A stretch of DNA of 64,000 bases from UBA5078 sp033721235 (GCA_033721235.1 JAWWAY010000008.1:1-64000), one strand, 5' to 3'; counted from the first letter of the stretch, positions 34,145 through 43,859 are shown. The notes: generated by a model not told the origin, from the letters alone. A program made the numbers and translations.

Positions 34145-34865
34145 TCTTAATGATATCCATATTAGCCTCTGCCCACTGGGCATATTCCGCCGTGACCTGC
34201 GCGGCCGTTTTACCTTCAACGGCTATTGGCTCCCCTACCCTCACCTTAATGACACCTGGCATTTTTACCATCTTTCTTGCTGGCCAACAGCCGCCCGCAT
34301 TATGAATAACGGGTAGTGCTGGTGTATTAGCGTGGACAGCGAGCATGGCGCCGCCTTTAGAGAAATTCTTAACTGTGCCAGCTTTGCTTCGCGTACCCTC
34401 TGGAAAGATAACTACTGATAGCCCCTCTTCCAATCGAGCTTTTCCCTGTACTAGTAGAGACTTGCCTGCCTCCCGAGGTTTGGATCGATCAATAGCGATA
34501 GGCCGTTGAAGTCTTAAGGCCCAGCCCCAGAAAGGAATACTGAGTAACTCTTTTTTCAGAATCGGACAAACAGGAGACAGGACATAATACAGATAAATGG
34601 TTTCCCACGTGCTCTGATGGGTGCTCAAAGCAACAACAGGATAATCGGGAATATTATCTAAACCCTCAATCTCGTATCGAATACCACAACAGACTCTAAG
34701 CCAAAAGAGTACGAACTGGCACCATAGAGAGTACAGAAAGAAACGATTTCTAACGGACAGAAGCCAAAATACGACTATACACAGTAAAGAAATAATAAGG
34801 GTGGCTATCATATAGCCTGCATAGAAGAGGCAGGACCTTAGAAAAGGGATAACTTGCTTTAACAT
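34140..34865 (-). CDS. 1-acyl-sn-glycerol-3-phosphate acyltransferase family protein (PlsC-like)
   Basis: A 241-residue acyltransferase of the PlsC family, which converts lysophosphatidate to phosphatidate. Two N-terminal membrane segments (about 8-35 and 45-60) are followed by the catalytic motif STHQSTWET: the histidine is followed four residues later by Glu rather than Asp, a variant common in this subgroup. The acyl-acceptor motif VIFPEGTRSK is intact. Last gene of the glyQ-glyS-gmhB-plsC operon, 50 bp after gmhB. Confidence 0.9.
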   Translation of the reverse strand: MLKQVIPFLRSCLFYAGYMIATLIISLLCIVVFWLLSVRNRFFLYSLWCQFVLFWLRVCCGIRYEIEGLDNIPDYPVVALSTHQSTWETIYLYYVLSPVCPILKKELLSIPFWGWALRLQRPIAIDRSKPREAGKSLLVQGKARLEEGLSVVIFPEGTRSKAGTVKNFSKGGAMLAVHANTPALPVIHNAGGCWPARKMVKMPGVIKVRVGEPIAVEGKTAAQVTAEYAQWAEANMDIIKN

Positions 34866-34915
34866 AGTGGAACTAATGGTCTATATAGGGGTGAGAAAAT
34901 AAGGCCTTTGTGAAC

Positions 34916-35461
34916 TTAGGCTTCGTTCAAGAAGTCTTTAACAAAACTCCTTAAGTCGGAATAAACTCCAACGCCGGCTAATTCATTTTCACTAGATTGT
35001 GAAAAAGTCCGTTCGCCTTTGCCGGTCTTAACTAAAATTGGTTGGCAGCCCGCGAGCTTAGCTGCCAATAGATCCTTTGCGCTATCGCCAACAAAAGGCG
35101 CTTGTTCGACAGAGGTGCCAAACTCGCACTCCATCTGCTTGAGCAAGCCTATTCCCGGTTTGCGACACTCGCACCCTTCATCGGGCAAATGAGGACAAAA
35201 GAAAACACCGCTAATTTCACCACCGGCCTCTTCCACCAAAGAACACATTTTTTGATGCATAGCCGATAGTTCGAACTCGTCGAAATAGTCTCTGGCAATT
35301 CCCGATTGATTGGTCGCGACCGCAACGGTATAGCCCGCGTTGCTCAGCGCGGCTATTGCCTCGATGCTGCCGGGGATGGGTTGCCACTCTTCAGCCGACT
35401 TTATATAGTCGTCCGAATCCTGGTTAATTACCCCATCTCTATCCAGAATTACTAATTTCAT
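34916..35461 (-). CDS. gmhB: D-glycero-beta-D-manno-heptose 1,7-bisphosphate 7-phosphatase
   Basis: A 181-residue HAD-family phosphatase of ADP-heptose synthesis for the LPS core. Catalytic motif I is LVILDRDGVINQDSDDYI (DxD). The family zinc site is visible as CPHLPDEGCECRKP. The segment ATNQSGIARDYF is also typical, and VGDSAKDLLAA is motif IV. It sits 25 bp after glyS, an arrangement common in Pseudomonas relatives. Confidence 0.95.
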   Translation of the reverse strand: MKLVILDRDGVINQDSDDYIKSAEEWQPIPGSIEAIAALSNAGYTVAVATNQSGIARDYFDEFELSAMHQKMCSLVEEAGGEISGVFFCPHLPDEGCECRKPGIGLLKQMECEFGTSVEQAPFVGDSAKDLLAAKLAGCQPILVKTGKGERTFSQSSENELAGVGVYSDLRSFVKDFLNEA

Positions 35462-35486
35462 AGCTAAGTAGTCTACTGTGCTGACT

Positions 35487-37562
35487 CTAACTGCGAGACA
35501 AATAGGAAATATCTGCGGCCCCTAAGAACAAGTTCCTAAGTTGCGCCAATAATGCAATGCGGTTGGCACGTACGGCCGGATCTTCGGCCATCACTAATAC
35601 TTCGTCAAAGAACTTATCGATGCTGTCTTTAGAGCTCGCCAGCGCTTCTAAACCCTTCGTATAGTCTTTCGCTTCGAACAGAGGCCCTACTAAAGAGGTT
35701 TGTCTTTCTACCTCTTGAGCTAGCGCCTTTTCGGCTTCCTCGCTAAATAAAGAGGGATCTACTGAAAGCGTCGTGCTTGCGCCTTTCTCCTTCTGTAGAA
35801 TATTAGATACCCGCTTATTGGATGAAGCTAGGGACTGAGCCTCGTTTAGCGCACTGAAACTATTAACCGCTTTAATTCTAAGGTCGAAATCATATGGCTT
35901 GCTAGGCTTGAGCGCATAGACTGACTGGAAGACTTCGGCGCTGACACCCTCTGCCTGATACCAAGCCTTGAACCTATCTAGCAGAAAATCGAAAACTTGC
36001 GCTTTGGTTTCGGGCTTGAGCTCCATGCCATTGAAGTTCTGGCCCGCAAACTCAATTGTTTCAAGCAAGTCTATTTCAAGGCCCTTTTCAACGATAATCC
36101 GCAGCACACCTAGTGCCGCTCTTCTTAGCGCAAATGGATCCTTTGAACCTGTAGGTGGTTGCCCAATGGCGAACAGACCGACAATAGTGTCGAGCTTATC
36201 GGCAATCGCCAATAGGTTTCCGGTCATGGTGCTTGGTAAGGCATCGCCTGAGAAGCGCGGCATATATTGCTCATTGAGAGCGAGTGCGACCTCTTCTGGT
36301 TCCTTATCGTTTAGCGCGTAGTAATACCCTACTATGCCTTGTAGCTCAGCAAACTCTGACACCATGTCGGTCACGAGGTCGCATTTGGACAATATCGCAG
36401 CACGCTCGCACCATTGCTCGTTAGCCGAAAGCTTGTTCGCTAAGAACTTGGCCAGCTTGGCTACGCGCTCTGATTTTTCCAAAACCGTTCCGAGCTCTTT
36501 TTGGAAAACAATAGTGCCGAGCTTCTGAGTTCTGGAATCAAGGGTTTGTTTCTTGTCCGTATCGAAGAAGAATTTAGCATCTGCTAGACGGGGGCGAATA
36601 ACCCGCTCGTTCCCCGAGATCACTTGCTGAGGATCCTTACTCTCTATATTGCTAATGGTGACAAAGTAAGGCAGAAGCTCATCGTTTTTATCCAGAACAT
36701 AGAAACACTTTTGGTGAGACTTCATCGAGGAGATCAAGGCTTCTCGTGGTACCGTAAGAAAGTGTTCGTCAAACTTACCCGCCAGTGCGACAGGCCATTC
36801 GACCAGGCTCGTGACCTCTTCTAGTAGGTCTTCGTCTATGACGATATTGGCCTCAAGGCTTTTGCTAAGTTCTTCGATCTGGGACTTGATAGTATCTTTA
36901 CGCTGCGCGTAGTCGGCAATCACCTTACCGGTGATTAGTTTTTCTTCGTACTGATCTGGAGAGTCAAAAGTGATCGCCGTGTTGGACATGGAGCGATGGC
37001 CACGGGATTCGCGGCCCGACGCTATACCCAAAATAGTTGCTGGAATAACGTCGGTGCCGAACAACATGACAACCCAGTGCACTGGTCTAACAAACTCATC
37101 CCTACTGCTACCCCAGCGCATTTTCTTTGGAATAGGCAATGCGGCAAGGCTACTCGTAACGATATCGGCTAGCAGCTCTGAAGTGTCTTGGCCCTTTACG
37201 ACACTTCGATACGCAAGCTTCAGAACGCCATCTTTTTCAAGCTGCTCCAGCTCTTCCAATGCAACGGAACAAGAGCGTGCGAAACCATTTGCGGCGGGGC
37301 TTGGCTTGCCATCTTTATCGTAGGCGGCGGCAACGGCAGGACCGAAGCGCTCTACAGATTTATCTTCCTGTTTTGTTTGCAGCTTGTTAATACGAACCGC
37401 GAGTCTCCTAGGGCTTGCGAAGCTTTGAAGGCTATCGAAGCTAAGATTAGCTTTTTGCAGTGAGCTTTTTATGCCATTGCTAAATGCAGTGGATAACTGC
37501 TTGAGTGCTTTAGGTGGAAGCTCGCCTGTTCCTATTTCAACTAGAAAATCTTTTGTCGCCAT
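35487..37562 (-). CDS. glyS: Glycine-tRNA ligase beta subunit
   Basis: A 691-residue beta subunit of the tetrameric glycyl-tRNA synthetase. It starts MATKDFLVEIGTGELPPKAL, matching the family N-terminus. Conserved segments include FVRPVHWVVMLFG, VPREALISSMKSHQKCF and ARLADAKFFFDTD. The C-terminal anticodon-binding part ends in the helix RNLFLGAADISYL. It lies 83 bp after glyQ. Confidence 0.98.
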   Translation of the reverse strand: MATKDFLVEIGTGELPPKALKQLSTAFSNGIKSSLQKANLSFDSLQSFASPRRLAVRINKLQTKQEDKSVERFGPAVAAAYDKDGKPSPAANGFARSCSVALEELEQLEKDGVLKLAYRSVVKGQDTSELLADIVTSSLAALPIPKKMRWGSSRDEFVRPVHWVVMLFGTDVIPATILGIASGRESRGHRSMSNTAITFDSPDQYEEKLITGKVIADYAQRKDTIKSQIEELSKSLEANIVIDEDLLEEVTSLVEWPVALAGKFDEHFLTVPREALISSMKSHQKCFYVLDKNDELLPYFVTISNIESKDPQQVISGNERVIRPRLADAKFFFDTDKKQTLDSRTQKLGTIVFQKELGTVLEKSERVAKLAKFLANKLSANEQWCERAAILSKCDLVTDMVSEFAELQGIVGYYYALNDKEPEEVALALNEQYMPRFSGDALPSTMTGNLLAIADKLDTIVGLFAIGQPPTGSKDPFALRRAALGVLRIIVEKGLEIDLLETIEFAGQNFNGMELKPETKAQVFDFLLDRFKAWYQAEGVSAEVFQSVYALKPSKPYDFDLRIKAVNSFSALNEAQSLASSNKRVSNILQKEKGASTTLSVDPSLFSEEAEKALAQEVERQTSLVGPLFEAKDYTKGLEALASSKDSIDKFFDEVLVMAEDPAVRANRIALLAQLRNLFLGAADISYLSRS

Positions 37563-37645
37563 GGTTTCCTGTGCGCAATATTCACTGGGGAACAGTGAGA
37601 TGCGTTTTCATATAGTCGTTAACAATTATTAGTGCGGCTGCAGTT

Positions 37646-38584
37646 TTATTTTTCCAAATATTGCTTTCGAAGCTCTTCTGGCGCCAAAGGGAAACCTAAG
37701 GCTTTGCGGCTTTCGAAATAAGCTTCCGCTACTAAACGAGATAATGTTCTTACCCGTAGAATAAAGCGTTGACGCTCGGTCACTGAAATAGCATGTCTGG
37801 CGTCCAACAAATTAAAATAATGCGATGCCTTGAGTACTTGCTCGTATGCCGGTAGTGCCAAGCCCTTCTCAATAAGCATTTGGCACTGGGTTTCGCAGTC
37901 ATCAAAACTTTGGAACAACATGTCCACATTCGCGTGCTCGAAGTTGTAGGCGGACATCTCGACTTCGTTTTGCTGGAAAACGTCGCCATAGGTTACGACG
38001 CCGTTTGGACCGTCGGTCCAAACAATATCGTAAATACTATCTACACCCTGAAGGTACATGGCAATTCGTTCGATACCATAGGTGATTTCGCCGCTTACCG
38101 GGTGGCACTCTAAACCGCCAACTTGCTGGAAATAGGTAAACTGAGTGACTTCCATCCCATTAAGCCAAACTTCCCAGCCTAGACCCCAAGCACCCAATGT
38201 GGGTGATTCCCAGTTGTCCTCTACGAAGCGAATATCGTGAACTGTTGAATCAATGCCCAGGCTGGCCAATGACTCTAGATACAGCTCCTGAATATTGGGC
38301 GGAGAAGGCTTCAGGATAACTTGAAATTGGTAATAGTGTTGGAGACGGTTAGGGTTTTCGCCGTAACGGCCATCTGTGGGACGGCGGCTAGGCTGCACAT
38401 AGGCTGTATTCCAGCTTTCTGGACCAATGGCTCGTAAGAACGTTGCAGGATGGAAGGTGCCGGCACCCACCTCCATGTCCAATGGTTGCATAAGAACACA
38501 GCCCTTCTGCGCCCAAAACTGTTGAAGCGCTAGAATAAGACCCTGAAAAGTGGCTAAATTTGGCGATGAATCTGTGGCTGACAA
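37646..38584 (-). CDS. glyQ: Glycine-tRNA ligase alpha subunit
   Basis: About 312 residues, the catalytic alpha subunit of tetrameric GlyRS. The TTG at 38584 is preferred as the start because GGAG lies 6 nt upstream, giving a protein that begins (M)SATDSSPNLATFQGLIL. A TTG at 38596 opens the same frame without that site, and there is no ATG nearby. Motif 2 region: MQPLDMEVGAGTFHPATFLR, followed by YVQPSRRPTDGRYGENPNR and FQVILKPSPPNIQELY. All are family signatures. Confidence 0.97.
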   Translation of the reverse strand: MSATDSSPNLATFQGLILALQQFWAQKGCVLMQPLDMEVGAGTFHPATFLRAIGPESWNTAYVQPSRRPTDGRYGENPNRLQHYYQFQVILKPSPPNIQELYLESLASLGIDSTVHDIRFVEDNWESPTLGAWGLGWEVWLNGMEVTQFTYFQQVGGLECHPVSGEITYGIERIAMYLQGVDSIYDIVWTDGPNGVVTYGDVFQQNEVEMSAYNFEHANVDMLFQSFDDCETQCQMLIEKGLALPAYEQVLKASHYFNLLDARHAISVTERQRFILRVRTLSRLVAEAYFESRKALGFPLAPEELRKQYLEK

Positions 38585-38649
38585 GAATAGCTCCAAGACG
38601 TATTTTTTGAAGTGGGCAATTATCCTTGATTCACCTTGTAATATCTATA

Positions 38650-38684
38650 CTTAGGCCTTTTAAAGCATGGGCCTTAGGCCTTTT
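38650..38684 (+). repeat. 12-bp direct repeat in the glyQ / acyltransferase intergenic region
   Basis: CTTAGGCCTTTT occurs at 38650-38661 and again at 38673-38684, 23 bp apart start to start (about two helical turns). The second copy runs into the putative -35 box at 38683. It may be a regulator binding site. Confidence 0.5.
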
Positions 38685-38711
38685 GCTCCGTTGCTGCCCC
38701 TAAGGTAGAAT
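38683..38711 (+). promoter_or_regulatory. Putative sigma-70 promoter for the LpxL-like gene
   Basis: TTGCTC, a 17-bp spacer and TAGAAT, located 46 nt upstream of the proposed start at 38757. Confidence 0.55.
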
Positions 38712-38756
38712 CACCGCCACTCAAGGGTCCTCGAAAATCATTTTAGGAGAGAGAAC

Positions 38757-39647
38757 ATTCAAACGCTTAAGTTTTTGCTCATTCGAGTAAGCCTAAGGCT
38801 GCTCTCCTTTCTGCCCTTGCCTTGGGCGCACGCGCTTGCTGGAGTATTGGGCCGACTTAGCTACCGCTTCGGCTCTACCTCAGCCCATATCACTCGCTGC
38901 AATCTTAAGCTCTGTTTTCCTGATATGCCTGCGGCCGAGCGTGAGGCTCTAGTTAAGACCAGCCTAATAGATACTATGAAGACGGGCTGCGAGCTCGGAT
39001 TGGCGTGGCTTTCACCAATGCGCAAGTCACTTGCTAGTGTAGTGAAAGTGACGGGTGTCGATCTGGTCGAAGATGCGAGCAAGGCGGGTCGCGGTGTCAT
39101 AGTCCTCGCTCCTCATCTGGGTAATTGGGAGTTAGCAGGGCTGTATTTGTCTACTCTCGGCAAGACTACCTATCTGTTTAAGCCGCCTAGCTTAAAGGGA
39201 TTCGAGGAGTTAATGACACAAGTGCGATCCCGCGGAGGCGCTCGTCTTGTGCCTACTAACCGAAGAGGGGTTGCGCAGATATTCAAAGCACTGGAGCGCG
39301 CGGAGATTGTCGGCATTTTGCCGGATCAAGAGCCTAAAGATGAGGGCGGTGTTTTCGCCCCGTTCTTTGGTAACCAGGCTCTTACTATGACACTGGTACC
39401 TAAGATCGCGGCAAAGACCAAGGCATTGGTTCTTACCATGGTCATGCGCCGGCTACCCAAGAGCGAAGGCTTCGAATTGGTGTTTGAGCCCGCGGAGAAA
39501 GGCATAGACTCCGAAGACGTGCTTGTGGCTGCCACGGCAATGAACAAATCGGTAGAAAACTGTGTGCTACAGGCGGTAAGCCAATATCAGTGGGAGTATC
39601 GACGCTTCAAAAGGCAGCCAGACAATACTAAGAACTCTTTGTATTGA
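38757..39647 (+). CDS. LpxL/HtrB-like lipid A acyltransferase family protein
   Basis: About 296 residues. A late acyltransferase of the LpxL/LpxM family, which adds secondary acyl chains to lipid A. The motif HLGNWELAG provides the catalytic His-x4-Glu. A single N-terminal membrane helix and the basic segment YEWRR-like YQWEYRRFKRQP at the C-terminus are typical. The start is unusual: AGGAG (38745-38749) lies 7 nt from an in-frame ATT at 38757, giving (M)QTLKFLLIRVSLRLL, which fits the family N-terminus. The first standard start codon is a TTG at 38775, without a ribosome-binding site. It ends 3 bp before the convergent trkH stop. Confidence 0.9.
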   Translation: MQTLKFLLIRVSLRLLSFLPLPWAHALAGVLGRLSYRFGSTSAHITRCNLKLCFPDMPAAEREALVKTSLIDTMKTGCELGLAWLSPMRKSLASVVKVTGVDLVEDASKAGRGVIVLAPHLGNWELAGLYLSTLGKTTYLFKPPSLKGFEELMTQVRSRGGARLVPTNRRGVAQIFKALERAEIVGILPDQEPKDEGGVFAPFFGNQALTMTLVPKIAAKTKALVLTMVMRRLPKSEGFELVFEPAEKGIDSEDVLVAATAMNKSVENCVLQAVSQYQWEYRRFKRQPDNTKNSLY

Positions 39648-39650
39648 GTT

Positions 39651-41102
39651 TTAGCGGCGCCAGAACATCGGTAGAAATAATACCAATAGCGTGAAGATCT
39701 CGAGACGCCCCAGCAGCATAGCGAGGCAGAGTATCCACTTGGCGACAACGGAAAGCTCCGCGTAGTTTTGTGCCACCCCCTCTAAACCAGGACCAAGATT
39801 ATTAATACTTGCCCCAACAGCGCTAAAGGCTGTCACCACATCGAGCCCGGTGGCGAGTAGCGCAAGCAATAGAGCCAAGAAAACCATTACGTAAACGGCG
39901 AAGAAACCCCATACCGACTCAATGACTCTATCGGGTACTAGCGTGCGGCCAAGCTTAATGTGAATGACGGCATTAGGGTGAATAAGCCTTTGTACTTCCC
40001 GCAAACCCTGCTTAAGAATCAATAGAATACGAATAACCTTCATGCCGCCACCGGTAGAGCCAGCACAAGCGCCGACGATGGAGGCGTAAATGAGGAGATA
40101 AGGCAACATCGAGGGCCAAGAACTAAAATCTGCTGTGGTGAAGCCAGTGGTTGTCGCTATTGAAACCGTTTGGAAGATACCGTGCTCAATGGCCTCGGCA
40201 AGATCGTAAGTCTTGGTGGTATATAACACCAAAATGCTGATTAAGGACACGCATCCCAAAATAGCGGCATAGAACTTAACCTCCGGGTCTTTCAAATATT
40301 GGCTTAAGGTTCGTTGTCGCCAAGCCGAAAAATGCAAAGCGAAGTTTATGCCGGCGATAAACATGAAGGCCGTGGCAATATAATTGATAGCTGCGCTATC
40401 GAAATAACCCAAGCTGGCATCATGAGTAGAGAAGCCGCCAATAGCGACCGTCGAAAATGCATGGCATATCGCATCGAATAATGTCATGCCCGCGCCCCAG
40501 AAGCACAGGGTGCAAAGCAGTGTTAAGACCAAGTAGATATACCAAAGCGCCTTTGCCGTTTCTGCCAGCCTGGGCACTAGATTGTCGTTTTTGACAGGCC
40601 CTGGGCTTTCGGCTCGATACAATTGCATACCACCGATACCGAGCATAGGGAGTACGGCTACGGCGAGTGCGACGATACCCAAACCGCCTAGCCACTGAAG
40701 TTGCTGACGATAGAACAATATGGACTTTGGTAAATCATCTAGGCCCACAATTACCGTAGCACCGGTAGTGCTAAGGCCAGAAATGGATTCGAAAATAGAG
40801 TCGGTGATGCTAAGCGGGAGCTCTTGTGAAAAGAAAAAGGGCAAGGCCCCGAAGGTGCCCAGCACCGTCCAGAACAAGGTGACTACTAAGAACCCGTCAC
40901 GCGTTCGCAGCTCTTTCTTTGCGCTCACTGTGGATAGCCAAAGTATAAAGCCCGTTGCAAATGTAATGAGCAGAGAGGTGAAGAACGAGCCAATCTCTCC
41001 GTCGCTATAGATAAGCGATACAAAAATAGAAGGCAGATTGGCCAAGATGCTAAAGAGCATCAAGAGCACACCGAGAATTCTACAAACGATAGAGAAATGC
41101 AT
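39651..41102 (-). CDS. trkH: Trk potassium uptake protein TrkH
   Basis: A 483-residue K+ channel-like transporter subunit with four M1-P-M2 repeats. The selectivity-filter loops are visible as SGLSTTGATVIVG, TVAIGGFSTHDAS, SIATTTGFTTADF and GASINNLGPGLEG. ACAGSTGGGMKVIRIL lies between repeats 3 and 4. It starts 4 bp after trkA ends, so the two are cotranslated, and it ends nearly touching the convergent acyltransferase gene. Confidence 0.97.
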   Translation of the reverse strand: MHFSIVCRILGVLLMLFSILANLPSIFVSLIYSDGEIGSFFTSLLITFATGFILWLSTVSAKKELRTRDGFLVVTLFWTVLGTFGALPFFFSQELPLSITDSIFESISGLSTTGATVIVGLDDLPKSILFYRQQLQWLGGLGIVALAVAVLPMLGIGGMQLYRAESPGPVKNDNLVPRLAETAKALWYIYLVLTLLCTLCFWGAGMTLFDAICHAFSTVAIGGFSTHDASLGYFDSAAINYIATAFMFIAGINFALHFSAWRQRTLSQYLKDPEVKFYAAILGCVSLISILVLYTTKTYDLAEAIEHGIFQTVSIATTTGFTTADFSSWPSMLPYLLIYASIVGACAGSTGGGMKVIRILLILKQGLREVQRLIHPNAVIHIKLGRTLVPDRVIESVWGFFAVYVMVFLALLLALLATGLDVVTAFSAVGASINNLGPGLEGVAQNYAELSVVAKWILCLAMLLGRLEIFTLLVLFLPMFWRR

Positions 41103-41106
41103 AGGC

Positions 41107-42480
41107 TTAGAAGAAGGTTAACCCCACCTGGAATAGACGCTCAACTTCCGGAATTCGTGTCTTATCGACCAAGAATAGAATTACGTGGTCGTCGGACTGC
41201 ACGACGATATTGTCGTGGGCAATGAGTACCTCATCATTACGGACGATCGCGCCGATAGTAGTGCCTTGTGGCAGCTCGATATCTTCGATTGCTTTGCCCA
41301 CTACCTTAGAGGACTGCGAATCACCGTGAGCAATAGCCTCTAGTGCTTCTGCCGCCCCGCGCCGTAGCGAATGCACATTCACGATATCGCCTCGCCTTAC
41401 ATGGGTAAGTAGGCTGCCGATGGTGGCTTGTTGGGGGGAAATGGCGATATCGATTTCTCCCCCTTGCACTAAGTCTACGTAGGCTGGGTTGTTGATAAGC
41501 GTCATGACTTTGCGGGCGCCGAGCCTCTTGGCCAGCATCGACGACATGATATTCGCCTCATCGTCATTGGTTAGTGCAAGGAAAACATCGGTGTCCTCTA
41601 TGCTCTCTTCCAGCAATAACTCTTTGTCTGAGGATTCGCCGCAAAGAATAATTGCCTTATTAAGACGCTCAGAAAGATAGGCGCAGCGCTCTGCACTTCG
41701 CTCGATGATCTTGGTTTGATAGCGCCCTTCAATAGCCTCCGCTAGCCGCGAGCCAATATTGCCACCGCCTGCGATGATCACACGCCGATAGGGTTTATCG
41801 AGCCGACGTAGTTCGCCCATTACGGCCTTAATATTGTTTTGCGCGGCGATGAAAAACACTTCATCGTCGGCCTCAATGACCGTTGAGCCTTCTGGCATGA
41901 TTGCCCTGTCGCGCCTGAAGATGGCAGCAACTCGCGTATCGATAGAGGGCATATGTTCGCGCAAGAAACGAATTTCCTGGCCTACCAGCGGCCCCCCGTA
42001 ATAGGCTTTTACCGCCACTAACTGCGCTTTGCGATCAGCAAAATCAAGTACCTGCAGTGCACCGGGAAGATCTATCAGGCGCTCAATATAGTGAGAAACG
42101 AGTTGCTCCGGGCTAATCACCACGTCCGCAGCGATTCCGCCTGGATGGAATAGGCCATCGATTGCCATATAAGAGGCAGAGCGTAGGCGACAGATTTTCT
42201 TCGGAGTCTTAAATAGAGTGTGGGCTATTTGGCAGGCGAGTAAGTTTATTTCGTCGTTTTCGGTAACCGCAATCAACATGTCGGCGTCTTCTGCTCCGGC
42301 CATGCGTAATACGTCAGGATGTGAAGATTGTCCCACCGCGATGCCGATATCGAGACGATCCTTGAGTTCGCTAAGTAGCTCTGGGTCCGGGTCGACTATC
42401 GTAATATCGTTAACTTCACTCGCCAGATTTTCTGCCAAAGAGGCGGCAACGTGGTTTCCCCCGAGAATGATAATTTTCAT
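41107..42480 (-). CDS. trkA: Trk potassium transporter regulatory subunit TrkA
   Basis: A 457-residue cytoplasmic NAD(H)-binding regulator of TrkH, with two RCK repeats. The first Rossmann motif is IIILGGNHVAASLAENL and the second is VIIAGGGNIGSRLAEAI. Each is followed by a TrkA-C domain (around 140-220 and 370-450). In the first motif the usual third Gly is occupied by Val-Ala (GGNHVA), close to the GAGQVG of other TrkA proteins. It is 68 bp downstream of rsmB. Confidence 0.97.
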   Translation of the reverse strand: MKIIILGGNHVAASLAENLASEVNDITIVDPDPELLSELKDRLDIGIAVGQSSHPDVLRMAGAEDADMLIAVTENDEINLLACQIAHTLFKTPKKICRLRSASYMAIDGLFHPGGIAADVVISPEQLVSHYIERLIDLPGALQVLDFADRKAQLVAVKAYYGGPLVGQEIRFLREHMPSIDTRVAAIFRRDRAIMPEGSTVIEADDEVFFIAAQNNIKAVMGELRRLDKPYRRVIIAGGGNIGSRLAEAIEGRYQTKIIERSAERCAYLSERLNKAIILCGESSDKELLLEESIEDTDVFLALTNDDEANIMSSMLAKRLGARKVMTLINNPAYVDLVQGGEIDIAISPQQATIGSLLTHVRRGDIVNVHSLRRGAAEALEAIAHGDSQSSKVVGKAIEDIELPQGTTIGAIVRNDEVLIAHDNIVVQSDDHVILFLVDKTRIPEVERLFQVGLTFF

Positions 42481-42548
42481 TAAGCCTTTGTCTCTCCGAG
42501 TTGCGTCGACTTCTTAAATATCAATTGCCTGAACTGCCTTTTGGTGAC

Positions 42549-43859
42549 TCAAGAAGCCGCGGTTTTACGCAGCAACGCATAAAAGAAACCATCACTGCCA
42601 CCGTTACTGGGGTGAAGCTGGCGTCCAAACTCACATTCTACCCCCCATTGCGCTTGGATTTCTTCATGTTTTGCATCCGAGCTCTGACTTAGGAAGCGTG
42701 CGATCATTTTGCTGTTCTCTTCTGGCAGAACTGAGCATGTTGAGTATAGCAACAGACCATCAGGTTTAAGGGTTTGCCAAACACTATTGAGTAGCTCAAA
42801 TTGTATTTCGCAAAGCTTCTTTACGTCGTCTGCTTGTCGCAGAATCTTGATGTCGGGGTGGCGACGAATAATGCCGGTAGCCGAGCATGGGGCATCTAAT
42901 AGAATTCGGTCGAAGCCTTGCTGGTCCCACCAGGCATCGATGTCTGAGGCATCCGCCGCGACTATATCGGCGTGAAGTTCCAAGCGGCCCAAATTTTCTC
43001 TGAGTTTGTCTAGGCGTCGATCGTCTTCATCGATGGCGACAACACCTGAAAGTGAGGGCTCACTCTCTATGATATGGCAGGTTTTACCGCCCGGTGCCGC
43101 GCAGGCGTCTAATACCCTTAGCCCTCGAGATAGCTGTAAAATTGATGGAATAAGCTGAGAGGCCTCGTCCTGAACACTGACAAAGCCTTGCTCAAACTGG
43201 GGTAGATTCTCTACCGAACATGCCTTGTTGAGATAGATACAGGATGGGGCAAGCACACCGGGGAAGGCCTCAATATCGCAATCTGCCAGCGCTGAAAGAT
43301 ACTCGTCTCTCGTGGTTTTTAGTGTGTTTATACGAAGCGTCATAGGCGGGCGTTGATTGTTCGCGGCTAGAATATCCTCGTAAACATCGGGCCATGCTTT
43401 GCGGAGCTTGCCGACTAGCCATTGGGGGTGAGCAGTCCGCTTGGCCACATCGCCCTCGAGGCTCGCCAATAAATCAGCCGACTCTCGAATGAAGCGGCGC
43501 AGCACGCCATTTACCAAACCCTTAGCCCACTGTTTACCGAAAGACTGAACTGCAGCGACGGACTCATTTACCACCGCATAGTCTGGAACGCGCATATAAT
43601 GAATTTGGTATAGGCCGATGAGTAGTAGGCAGTGTATATCGGCGTCTTTGCTCTTTAGTGGTTTGCTAATCAGTAATTCCAATATAGCGTCGAGCTGGTA
43701 GTACCAGCGACAAGTGCCAAAGCATAGTTCCTGTAGCAACGGCCGTTCTTGATCATTGGAGAGAGCTTGAGTATTCAAGGCGCTTGCCAGAGAGCCATTC
43801 TGCTTTATTAGCTTAGCGAGAAGTTTGGCGGCGGTAGCTCTGACGCTGGGGTTCTTCAT
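42549..43859 (-). CDS. rsmB: 16S rRNA (cytosine967-C5)-methyltransferase
   Basis: A 436-residue m5C methyltransferase. It has an N-terminal NusB-like helical RNA-binding domain (about 1-140) and a C-terminal catalytic domain with SAM motif LDACAAPGGKTCHI. The two catalytic-site cysteines are in DAPCSATGIIRRHPDIK and LYSTCSVLPEEN. It overlaps the end of fmt by 4 bp, in the usual def-fmt-rsmB order. Confidence 0.97.
   Translation of the reverse strand: MKNPSVRATAAKLLAKLIKQNGSLASALNTQALSNDQERPLLQELCFGTCRWYYQLDAILELLISKPLKSKDADIHCLLLIGLYQIHYMRVPDYAVVNESVAAVQSFGKQWAKGLVNGVLRRFIRESADLLASLEGDVAKRTAHPQWLVGKLRKAWPDVYEDILAANNQRPPMTLRINTLKTTRDEYLSALADCDIEAFPGVLAPSCIYLNKACSVENLPQFEQGFVSVQDEASQLIPSILQLSRGLRVLDACAAPGGKTCHIIESEPSLSGVVAIDEDDRRLDKLRENLGRLELHADIVAADASDIDAWWDQQGFDRILLDAPCSATGIIRRHPDIKILRQADDVKKLCEIQFELLNSVWQTLKPDGLLLYSTCSVLPEENSKMIARFLSQSSDAKHEEIQAQWGVECEFGRQLHPSNGGSDGFFYALLRKTAAS

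Noticed and set aside
34606..34611. CACGTG in plsC as a parS core
   Set aside because: Flanks read TTTCC-CACGTG-CTCTG and are not palindromic beyond the core.
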